A stretch of 35,306 bases of DNA from a virus. This document shows positions 7,021 to 12,701 of this stretch, piece by piece. A model generated the notes under the pieces. That model saw only the letters and a list, made by a program, of their open reading frames with translations, was not told where the DNA came from and ran no database searches. The position numbers were made by a program, and so were the translations under genes. The stretch is taken from positions 1 to 35,306 of IMG/VR virus record IMGVR_UViG_3300005253_000660. One strand, 5' to 3'. The first letter of the stretch is position 1. Every line of letters begins with the position of its first letter.

Positions 7021-7218
7021 TTACTTCCAGGATAGAGGGACACCTTCTGGGTCCCACAGTTCTGGGCTCCCCTTGTGGGCCATGCGGTCGTAGACAGTAA
7101 CCTTCATGCTTCTCTCAGCCCAACGGGTGGCTAACTCAAGAGCTTTCTGTCGGGTGGAACGGTAGCCAATCACACCGTTGGCCGGACCACCTATTTCATA
7201 CCGCTCTTCGAAGCCCAT
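7021..7218 (-). CDS. Small hypothetical protein, leftward operon gene 4
   Basis: This 65-residue protein is the last gene of the leftward operon. Its ATG (7218) overlaps the upstream stop as TGATG, with GGGGGAG just upstream; GTG 7221 is an alternative start. A helix STRQKALELATRWAE resembles the TQKKAIEIALCHAE helix of the first gene of the operon, so the two may be distant relatives. No cysteines and no recognised family. Confidence 0.65.
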   Translation of the reverse strand: MGFEERYEIGGPANGVIGYRSTRQKALELATRWAERSMKVTVYDRMAHKGSPELWDPEGVPLSWK

Positions 7219-7352
7219 CACTCCCCCTTCCTGGGCTTATCCTTGGGCCTGGGCCAGCGGTGGCCGCAGTTGCGGCAGTAAAGGGTATCGTCTCGCTGCC
7301 GGTGCAATAGCATACCTGTCTTGCCACATTCGGGGCACTGGGGCTTGGTCAT
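7218..7352 (-). CDS. Tiny four-Cys zinc-ribbon protein, leftward operon gene 3
   Basis: A 44-residue protein beginning MTKPQCPECGKTG. Two CxxCG knuckles (C6/C9 and C26/C29) flank a short hairpin, the classic zinc-ribbon pattern, followed by a basic tail. A GGAGGT site lies six bases before the ATG, which favours this start over the longer upstream-open frame. It overlaps both neighbours by ATGA/TGATG. Nucleic-acid binding or adaptor function is likely from the fold; the target is unknown. Confidence 0.75.
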   Translation of the reverse strand: MTKPQCPECGKTGMLLHRQRDDTLYCRNCGHRWPRPKDKPRKGE

Positions 7353-7480
7353 GGTGATACCTCCAATGGGGGCTCCACTTCCTGCTTTGTGCTGGCTGGG
7401 GGCTTGCATTCGTGCTGCGCCCATGGGGGGAGCAAGCTTGATAGCAACTTGCCGCAAATGGGGCAGAGGTAAGCTGTCAT
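7349..7480 (-). CDS. Tiny zinc-finger-like protein, leftward operon gene 2
   Basis: This is a 43-residue ORF. It starts MTAYLCPICGKLL and has HEC at residues 23-25, so C6, C9, H23 and C25 could form one zinc site; the tail is Pro/Glu-rich. ATG 7480 overlaps the previous stop (ATGA) and its own stop overlaps the next ATG (ATGA). AGGAGA lies seven bases upstream. Perfect coupling on both sides supports it as a real gene. Confidence 0.7.
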   Translation of the reverse strand: MTAYLCPICGKLLSSLLPPWAQHECKPPASTKQEVEPPLEVSP

Positions 7481-7644
7481 AACTTGCTCTCCTGGGTGGG
7501 GTTTGTGTTGTGCCATTCAGCATGGCATAGAGCAATCTCTATGGCTTTCTTCTGTGTGTAGCCAAATTCAACCACCCGACCTGTGCACTTGTCGCAGCGC
7601 ACTTCGAAAATCCTCTCAACCGTGATTTCCTCCGTAACCCTCAT
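7477..7644 (-). CDS. Small CxxC protein, leftward operon gene 1
   Basis: A 55-residue protein starting MRVTEEITVERIF, with one CDKC pair and a C-terminal helix. The start is fixed by AGGAGGTGA, a near-perfect ribosome site, a few bases upstream; the frame continues further up but over the promoter. It is the first gene after the promoter at 7669-7697. Function unknown; a small early regulatory or host-interaction protein is only a guess. Confidence 0.7.
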   Translation of the reverse strand: MRVTEEITVERIFEVRCDKCTGRVVEFGYTQKKAIEIALCHAEWHNTNPTQESKL

Positions 7645-7668
7645 TCCGTCACCTCCTAACCTGCACCC

Positions 7669-7697
7669 ATCATACACCCACACTCACACACTGTCAA
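7669..7697 (-). promoter_or_regulatory. Sigma-70-type promoter for the leftward operon
   Basis: On the minus strand TTGACA (7697-7692) is followed after exactly 17 bases by TATGAT (7674-7669). This is a perfect -35 and a five-of-six -10. It lies about 25 bases before the first ribosome site of the leftward operon. I see no comparable promoter for the divergent rightward gene. Confidence 0.8.
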
Positions 7698-7749
7698 TAT
7701 AGTTTGTTTGTTCGCATCCCCGGCGTAGACACCCGTGGTAGAATGGGGT

Positions 7750-8229
7750 ATGGCGATTGAACTCGCTCCGCCGACCTTTACCAACGGTGCTCCTACCAAA
7801 CTCACCAACGAGCTCGCCGAGAAGATCTGCGGCTATATTGCTCAAGGGAACTATGCTTCTGTTGCTTGTCATGCTGTGGGGATTTCTCCTGACACGATGA
7901 TGCTTTGGAAGCGCAACGCGGAGCAAGGGGTGGAGCCCTACCTTAGTTTCCTTCTCGCTCTAAAGGATGCCGAGGCGCAGGCAGAGGTCCGCTTGGTGGG
8001 CCTGGTGGGCGAAATAGCTACGTCGGAGAAACAGTGGGCCGCTGCCATGACCCTCCTGGAACGCCGCCACCCGCAGCGCTGGGGCCGCCACGACCGGGTG
8101 GACCACGAGCTGAGCCAGCAGGGCATGGAGTTGCTGCAACGCCTCCGGGAGATAGGGGAGAGGCCTGCGGTAGAGGGGCCGGTGATTGAGGGAGCGGTCC
8201 GGGAAATTGAGGGGGAAGCTAATGATTGA
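7750..8229 (+). CDS. Probable terminase small subunit
   Basis: This 159-residue protein opens with a helix-turn-helix (LTNELAEKICGYIAQG ... AVGISPDTMMLWKR), continues with the YLSFLLALKDAEAQAEVR helix and ends in the region with LLERRHPQRWGRHD. This order is typical of phage small terminase subunits, which bind the packaging site and load the large subunit. ATG 7750 is chosen over GTG 7735 because the MAIELAPPTF start gives a usual length and has a GGGG stretch upstream. It is 2.7 kb from the large subunit rather than adjacent. A generic DNA-binding protein is the alternative. Confidence 0.7.
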   Translation: MAIELAPPTFTNGAPTKLTNELAEKICGYIAQGNYASVACHAVGISPDTMMLWKRNAEQGVEPYLSFLLALKDAEAQAEVRLVGLVGEIATSEKQWAAAMTLLERRHPQRWGRHDRVDHELSQQGMELLQRLREIGERPAVEGPVIEGAVREIEGEAND

Positions 8230-8522
8230 CCGGGATAAGAAAATCACCACCTTTCGGCCCATACTATCTTTAACCCGCCTACTAACATCACTACCAACAC
8301 GGCGAAGACTACGACTGAGAGTATGTTTTCCATTTCCTCACCTCCTATACCAACACCATATACCCTCAGGGGGACATGCCATACCCCCGTTTGGGGTATA
8401 TTCCTACCTGGGCCTGGCCTGGGCCATGGCGGTGGTGTGGCTGTGGGGCTGAGGCACAGGTTGCTGCGTCTACTGCGGAGGGACAGGAGTATCTATACCC
8501 TCCGGCATCGCCCCCGGCCAGA

Positions 8523-8714
8523 ATGGGCCTTCTACACCAACAGTTATTCTGTGCGATACGCCTGGTCGTGGCGATGGTGGCCTTGGGGATTACACGAGGG
8601 GCCGAGGTGACCACCCTATCTGACTTAGGAAGGTTGTTGGACTATTCCAAGACCCGGTTCTATGCAGATAGGGAGATAGGTCGCACTACCTATATAGTGC
8701 GGCGTCGCAGATAG
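8523..8714 (+). CDS. Possible small membrane protein
   Basis: A 63-residue candidate with a hydrophobic stretch (FCAIRLVVAMVALGI) followed by a polar, basic tail ending IVRRRR. The tail TLSDLGRLLDYSKTRF looks like real protein. The frame is open upstream to an ATG at 8376 with CAGGGGG before it, but the intervening residues are Trp/Pro/Gly-rich and unconvincing. The ribosome site for 8523 is poor. Keep as tentative. Confidence 0.3.
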   Translation: MGLLHQQLFCAIRLVVAMVALGITRGAEVTTLSDLGRLLDYSKTRFYADREIGRTTYIVRRRR

Positions 8715-8778
8715 GAGAGCTATGGGCTGGCTGGTGTCACCACAAACATCGGGGCGTTGGGAAAAGGCCGCCTGACAG

Positions 8779-9021
8779 GTGCGAGGTTATGCCCCGAGCC
8801 ATCCAGTCCATGCCCCGCTACTGACCGCATTGCCCCCTGGTTTGGCGCTGGCGGGGGTTGTGGGGCCAGAGCGGGCCTTGGGGGGGAGGGGCGGTGCCCA
8901 CCAACCCCCATGGCAGCGAGAGGCCCCCAGGGGGGGGGGGGGGGAGGGGGTGACCCGTGTAGGCGCTCTTATAGTACTGGAAGATACCCTCCCAGATAAT
9001 TTTAAAACAAAAGGGGGATGA
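8779..9021 (+). CDS. Doubtful ORF crossing the G-run
   Basis: The frame ends in a plausible tail (GALIVLEDTLPDNF) and its stop overlaps the next ATG as ATGATG, hinting at a coupled gene. The first 50 residues are Pro/Gly/Ala-rich and cross the 15-G tract, where any slip changes frame. A gain or loss of one G could join this tail to another frame. No family is recognised. Confidence 0.2.
   Translation: MRGYAPSHPVHAPLLTALPPGLALAGVVGPERALGGRGGAHQPPWQREAPRGGGGEGVTRVGALIVLEDTLPDNFKTKGG
8930..8944 (+). repeat. Run of 15 G residues
   Basis: Fifteen consecutive Gs, then A and five more Gs, about 45 bases downstream of another G-rich patch (seven Gs, A, four Gs near 8880). Such tracts slip during replication and sequencing and can form G-quadruplexes. 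Confidence 0.9.
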
Positions 9022-9239
9022 TGGAGTTCCTGACCGTTAAGGGGGTGGTGTTGCGGGAGCACTTTGAGAGACAGATAACGGTAGAGAATATGCGGGTAGC
9101 GGAGGCGGAGGGGAAAATAAGGGAGATTTGCGATAAGAAGGAGAAGAGGTGGACAGCCTTTGATTACCAGCGTATTCGGTGTGGGATTATAAAAGCGCTC
9201 TTGGAAAGAGGCAGGTGGCCTATTTCGGATTGCTGCTGA
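9021..9239 (+). CDS. Small charged helical protein
   Basis: A 72-residue, strongly charged helical protein. AAGGGGG ends three bases before ATG 9021; ATG 9018 is an equally possible start. Its last residues (RGRWPISDCC) look out of character, whereas a following ORF in another frame (9215-9319) reads smoothly on from its helix. The natural protein may therefore be the fusion of both. No family recognised. Confidence 0.5.
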   Translation: MEFLTVKGVVLREHFERQITVENMRVAEAEGKIREICDKKEKRWTAFDYQRIRCGIIKALLERGRWPISDCC

Positions 9240-9319
9240 GGCATCTGGAGGATGGGAAGGAATACGGGCTGACGCCGGAGGACATAGAAAAGATGGGGCT
9301 GGAAGAAGGGGAAGGATAG
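9215..9319 (+). CDS. 34-residue ORF, possible frameshifted tail
   Basis: A GTG-started ORF, helical and acidic: VAYFGLLLRHLEDGKEYGL, then TPEDIEKMGLEEGEG. It overlaps the end of the preceding gene in another frame. It is either a coupled mini-gene or the true C-terminus of the preceding gene separated by one frameshift near 9213. Coding character is better than for the 3' end of the preceding gene. Confidence 0.4.
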   Translation: MAYFGLLLRHLEDGKEYGLTPEDIEKMGLEEGEG

Positions 9320-9325
9320 GGGAGA

Positions 9326-9775
9326 ATGAGAATCCTGAAACTGGCCATTCTTCTTGTGGTGGTGCTACTACTGGCGCAGGGGGTATGGGCGCAGGGGCAT
9401 TACGTCAAGGTTTCTATAGAGGTTCCCGTGGATGCTGGTGTGGGGTCCGATCTTGTAGCTGCGCCAGACCCAGATAGGGGGATTGACATATGCCCTGACC
9501 CAAGCATGGGAGACATCTGCCTTACTGCCGAGGCCCTGCCACCGGGGGGTCAGGCAGGCTACGACATAACGATACAAAACATGAGCATGAAGACCTGCAA
9601 GGACGTCTTCCCTTCACAGGTTAGCATGTCCCCGGGCCTGTTCCTCCAGACATGGCCGGTAGAGGACCTTGTATCTCAGGAGAGTGCGGTCGTGAGGGTG
9701 ATTATCACCGTGTCGGAGGAAGCTGAGGACATGACCACGTTGAGTATGGGGCTGGGGTTGATTTGCGTGAGATGA
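9326..9775 (+). CDS. Secreted protein with signal peptide
   Basis: A 149-residue protein with a classical signal peptide: positive MRILK, hydrophobic LAILLVVVLLL, and a probable cleavage after GVWA (residue 22). The mature part is beta-rich with about five cysteines and includes GGQAGYDITIQNMS, reminiscent of extracellular beta-sandwich domains. It would be exported by the host Sec system to periplasm or medium. A GGGGAG ribosome site is close to the ATG. The stop overlaps the next gene (ATGA), a LuxR-type regulator. Export is unusual for a phage gene between terminase subunits. Function unknown. Confidence 0.7.
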   Translation: MRILKLAILLVVVLLLAQGVWAQGHYVKVSIEVPVDAGVGSDLVAAPDPDRGIDICPDPSMGDICLTAEALPPGGQAGYDITIQNMSMKTCKDVFPSQVSMSPGLFLQTWPVEDLVSQESAVVRVIITVSEEAEDMTTLSMGLGLICVR

Positions 9776-9966
9776 CAGACCTATCGCCAAGGACGATTTT
9801 AATCTTGAGGCTCTGTGCGGAGGGCTTGGAGGAGAAGCAGATAGCTGAGCGTATCGGTAAGAGTCACCATACGGTTCATGGCGAGAAGGCCTATATCTTT
9901 GAAAAGCTGGGGGCGGCTAACATAGCCCACGCCGTCCACTTGGCCCACCAGAGGGGGTTGTTATGA
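9772..9966 (+). CDS. Stand-alone LuxR/GerE-type HTH protein
   Basis: This 64-residue protein is essentially one LuxR-type DNA-binding domain: LSPRTILILRLCAEGLEEKQ, then IAERIGKSHHTV as recognition region and FEKLGAANIAHAV. Full LuxR regulators carry an extra sensing domain, missing here, so it resembles single-domain GerE-like regulators. ATG 9772 overlaps the stop of the secreted-protein gene. It probably regulates phage or host transcription; the target is unknown. Confidence 0.8.
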   Translation: MTDLSPRTILILRLCAEGLEEKQIAERIGKSHHTVHGEKAYIFEKLGAANIAHAVHLAHQRGLL

Positions 9967-10046
9967 GCGATAACGGCGGAGGGAAGGCCCCGGAGCAGGT
10001 GGGGTGGCCGGACGGTGCGGGTAAATTGAGGAGGAAACAATGCTGA
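9963..10046 (+). CDS. Possible 27-residue peptide
   Basis: An ATG overlapping the regulator's stop opens MSDNGGGKAPEQVGW and runs 27 codons to a TGA that overlaps the next gene's ATG region. Coupling on both sides is the only support; composition is simple. It may be a leader peptide or chance. Confidence 0.3.
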   Translation: MSDNGGGKAPEQVGWPDGAGKLRRKQC

Positions 10047-10189
10047 CAAAGTTCCTGTGCTGGCTGGGGCTCCATGCGTGGATGTATGCACCACTGATTC
10101 ACTTGCAGCCACAGAATGAGACGCCTCGCCGATGTTTCAGATGTGAGCGTTATGAGAATCCGTGGGAGGGACAGATTGGGCAGGCGTAA
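10040..10189 (+). CDS. Tiny CxxGxHxW...CxxC protein
   Basis: A 49-residue ORF with a textbook GAGGAGG site nine bases before its ATG. Residues 7-14 are CWLGLHAW and 32-35 are CFRC, giving a C/H/C/C set for one zinc ion. The same pattern occurs in the protein at 10809 and, partly, at 14433. Function unknown; probably a small zinc-binding virulence-type protein. Confidence 0.7.
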   Translation: MLTKFLCWLGLHAWMYAPLIHLQPQNETPRRCFRCERYENPWEGQIGQA

Positions 10190-10349
10190 CCGAGAACGGA
10201 TAGAGGCTATCCGGGAGGGGCGGGAGAGGCCGATAGCCCCTGAAAGGGGTGAAAAGAGGCGGGTATCCGTGGTTTTGCCCCCCGTGCTGAGCCTCCAGAG
10301 CCTGGGGTTGGCGGGGCCGGGGCCTGTGGGAAGGCGGAAAGGAGTCTAA
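10152..10349 (+). CDS. Small arginine-rich protein
   Basis: A 65-residue, very basic protein (MRIRGRDRLGRRNRERIEAI) with a hydrophobic, Pro-rich tail. It overlaps the previous gene in another frame, and its stop TAA overlaps the next ATG (TAATG). The start is uncertain; the frame opens at 10116. The basic N-terminus suggests nucleic-acid binding, but coding is only moderately supported. Confidence 0.4.
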   Translation: MRIRGRDRLGRRNRERIEAIREGRERPIAPERGEKRRVSVVLPPVLSLQSLGLAGPGPVGRRKGV

Positions 10350-10642
10350 TGGCGCCGAAACTGGCTGAGTTGTTGGAACTGGAGAACCCCTTTTTGAGGC
10401 CGAGGCAAGGTTTCAGCCATTCTCACCCAGAGGATTGCCTCTGCTGGGTCTGTCACCAACTCAGGGCCTACGACCGGGCCTTGGAGGATATGGGGAAGAG
10501 GATAGATATGAAATTCTATGCCCCTCGTGATGTCGTAAATATAGTTGTGAGTGTGCCCGGCTACTTGGCGTGGATACCGATAACGGCACCGGAGGAGCAT
10601 GCTGTTGGAAGCGCCCGTTCTGTGGGAGTAGCCTGCGTATGA
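10349..10642 (+). CDS. Small protein with CxCxxCH
   Basis: A 97-residue protein with AAGGAG five bases before the ATG. Residues near 30-36 read CLCWVCH and a histidine pair lies just before, so a metal site is plausible. The C-terminal half has a hydrophobic IVVSVPGYLAWIPI stretch. It is coupled to both neighbours. No family recognised. Confidence 0.6.
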   Translation: MAPKLAELLELENPFLRPRQGFSHSHPEDCLCWVCHQLRAYDRALEDMGKRIDMKFYAPRDVVNIVVSVPGYLAWIPITAPEEHAVGSARSVGVACV

Positions 10643-10809
10643 AGCCTGAGCAGCAGGTCAAGCAGTCTCCGGGGGTCTGCGCTGTATGCGGTCACTGCCA
10701 GGACGATCACGACATGGCCAGCACCACGGCCTGTGCCGAGAGGCTGCAAAGAATAGAAGGAATTATTAGAGACAAACTCTGCGACTGCGGCCGCTACAAG
10801 GTGGAGTGA
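10639..10809 (+). CDS. Small Cys-rich protein
   Basis: A 56-residue protein starting at ATG 10639, which overlaps the upstream stop (ATGA), and ending in TGATG with the next gene. It has CAVCGHC in the first third and CDCG near the end, so one or two zinc sites are plausible. The frame is open back to 10570 but the coupled start is preferred. Function unknown. Confidence 0.65.
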   Translation: MKPEQQVKQSPGVCAVCGHCQDDHDMASTTACAERLQRIEGIIRDKLCDCGRYKVE

Positions 10810-10970
10810 TGTTCCGTTGGTTTAGGTGCCTACTGGGTTTCCACCAGTGGATTTACAATGATTCGAGTCTAAAACTAACCACTATCCGTGAGTGTCGCTA
10901 TTGCTACAGGCGGGAAAGTCCTTGCTATGACATGGCCTACGGTTGCACCTACTGGTATAAAATTAGATAA
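10809..10970 (+). CDS. Tiny CxxGxHxW...CxxC protein, second copy
   Basis: A 53-residue ORF, coupled to both neighbours (TGATG before, TAATG into the terminase gene). It has CLLGFHQW at residues 7-14 and CRYC at 29-32, plus two later cysteines. This matches the 10040 protein in pattern and spacing, so the two are probably paralogues. It lies directly upstream of TerL. Confidence 0.7.
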   Translation: MFRWFRCLLGFHQWIYNDSSLKLTTIRECRYCYRRESPCYDMAYGCTYWYKIR

Positions 10971-12340
10971 TGACCACCATCACCGAAGAAAAGAAGGCGG
11001 AGGAATACCGCAAGAGGTCCAAAGAGGCCCGGTGGGAGATATTCAAACGCCTCAAGTATGAGCCTTCCCCGGAGCAGGAGGTCATCCACTTCGCCGACCT
11101 GGAGCATCTCTGGCTCCTCATAAAGCTGGTCACCGGAGGGGAGCGGGCCGGGAAGAGCCTCAGCGCTGCGCGGGAGGTAATGAGCCGCTTCTGGGAGGGC
11201 AAGCTCTACTGGCTCGGAGGCCAGGACTACGAGGAGGCCCGCCCCGAGTTCGGATACTGCCTCCAGGACGCCCAGACGCTTGGCCTGCTGGAAAACTATT
11301 CCTTTCCCAAAGAGGGTCCCTGCTCCCTGACTCTCACTGGCGGCGTCGTAATCAAGACCCGCTCATTCAAAGACATCCAGAAAATCGGCATGGAGGCCCC
11401 CGATGGCATAGTCATCTGCGAGGCCGCTCAGGTGACCTGGGATGTCGTGGAGAGGTGCCGGACAAGGGTCTCGGCCTCCAAAGGCTGGCTTCTTCTGGAG
11501 GGCACCATGGAGGGCTCCATCGGCTACTACGCCGAGCTCTCCAAGGAGTGGGCCGGACCGAATAACTACCGGGCCAAATCGTTCTCGCTGCCGTCCTGGT
11601 CCAACCATGTCCACTACCCCGGTGGCCGCGACGACCCCCAGATTAAGTTCATGGAGGCCACCCTGCCCGAGGACGTGTTCCTGGAGAGATACGCCGGGGT
11701 GCCGTGTCCCATATCGCAGATGGTCATAAAGGACTTCAGGAACGATATTCACCTGGGCGACTTCCCGTTTGATCCCAACCTGGCCGTTGAACTGTGCATT
11801 GACCCCGGCTGGGCCGGGGCATATACCGTCATCGCCTGCCAGTGGAGGGGAGAGACCGTCTACCTTATTGACGAGGTGTATCTACAGGGCTACACCACCG
11901 AGGAAATCATCTCCATCTGCCAGGTGAGGCCCTGGTTCAAGAATGTGCGGGGCGGCACGATAGACATCATGGCGCCGGACGAACACAAGATATGGGAGGA
12001 GAAAACCCAGCTCATACTGGCGAAAAAACTACTAATAAGGAAGAACAAGGTCGAGATAGAGGCCGGAATCAACCGGCTTCGGACTTATCTGAAGCCCCAC
12101 CCCGTCACCGGGAAGCCCCTGCTTTACGTGGACAAGAAATGCCGTGGTATAATCAGTGAGTGGGGCGGCGGCCGTAGCCCCGTTGTCGGCGGAGGTGCCT
12201 GGCTGAGAGACAAGAATACCAACCGGCCCCTGAAAAAGAACGATCACGCGAGCAAGGCCACCTATTATATGTTGGTCGATAAAATGGGCTATGTTACTGT
12301 GGCACAGCCTGTTGAGGGGATTCCGGTGTGGGTGTATTGA
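10970..12340 (+). CDS. terL: Terminase large subunit (TerL)
   Basis: This 456-residue packaging motor cuts and pumps phage DNA into proheads. The ATPase domain has Walker A GGERAGKS (56-63) and a Walker B-like IVICEAAQ (147-154) with catalytic Glu151. The RNase H-like nuclease domain begins at LCIDPGWAG (metal-binding Asp278), with later acidic positions near IDIMAPDEHK. Length is normal. The ATG at 10970 overlaps the previous stop (TAATG). The portal gene follows after one small ORF, in the usual packaging order. Confidence 0.92.
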   Translation: MTTITEEKKAEEYRKRSKEARWEIFKRLKYEPSPEQEVIHFADLEHLWLLIKLVTGGERAGKSLSAAREVMSRFWEGKLYWLGGQDYEEARPEFGYCLQDAQTLGLLENYSFPKEGPCSLTLTGGVVIKTRSFKDIQKIGMEAPDGIVICEAAQVTWDVVERCRTRVSASKGWLLLEGTMEGSIGYYAELSKEWAGPNNYRAKSFSLPSWSNHVHYPGGRDDPQIKFMEATLPEDVFLERYAGVPCPISQMVIKDFRNDIHLGDFPFDPNLAVELCIDPGWAGAYTVIACQWRGETVYLIDEVYLQGYTTEEIISICQVRPWFKNVRGGTIDIMAPDEHKIWEEKTQLILAKKLLIRKNKVEIEAGINRLRTYLKPHPVTGKPLLYVDKKCRGIISEWGGGRSPVVGGGAWLRDKNTNRPLKKNDHASKATYYMLVDKMGYVTVAQPVEGIPVWVY

Positions 12341-12341
12341 A

Positions 12342-12674
12342 TTGAATAGGCTTGAAGCGAGGTTCCGGTACCAGATGTGGCGTCTTGATTGGTGGCTCTC
12401 ATACAGGCGGGGTAAAGCCAGTGACCCCCTCAAATGGATGCCGAAGGGAAGGCACCACCACCATATTTATGATTGGCGGCCTCTATGGTGCCCCCGATGG
12501 GCAAAACACTTGGTTCTATGGTTTAGAGGCCCCTATGCCCACCGCTGCGATTTCACTGACCCTGAATCAGGGCTACTACACGGAGGAGTACCAGAGGGCA
12601 CGATGACGGCGGGCTTTGACCTGTGGGCGAGGTCTTTGGGGGATGAGGATGAAGACTCAAAAGCGTTTACTTGA
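12342..12674 (+). CDS. Small Trp/His-rich protein between TerL and portal
   Basis: About 110 residues, rich in Trp, Arg and His, including GRHHHHIYDW and LWCPRW. The start is uncertain: TTG 12342 just after the TerL stop, or ATG 12375. The acidic C-terminus ends DEDEDSKAF. No family is recognised. Position suggests a packaging or head accessory protein, but that is only inference. Confidence 0.45.
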   Translation: MNRLEARFRYQMWRLDWWLSYRRGKASDPLKWMPKGRHHHHIYDWRPLWCPRWAKHLVLWFRGPYAHRCDFTDPESGLLHGGVPEGTMTAGFDLWARSLGDEDEDSKAFT

Positions 12675-12701
12675 CCCATCGGCAGTGTAGGAGCAACCAT
12701 A

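Larger units (their letters stand above)
8230..9017 (+). other. Stretch without a confident gene
   Basis: Nearly 800 bases after the small terminase gene have no ORF with convincing coding character. Two weak candidates (8523-8714 and 8779-9021) and a 15-G run are listed separately. Several frames are open only because of high G+C. The sequence from 8230 to 8370 reads as AT-richer intergenic DNA. It may be degraded genes, a regulatory region or DNA altered by homopolymer errors. Confidence 0.5.

Noticed and set aside
10116-10151. Upstream extension of the Arg-rich protein to GTG or ATG near 10116
   Set aside because: It lies inside the preceding gene with no ribosome site; a start near 10152 is more economical, although also not certain.
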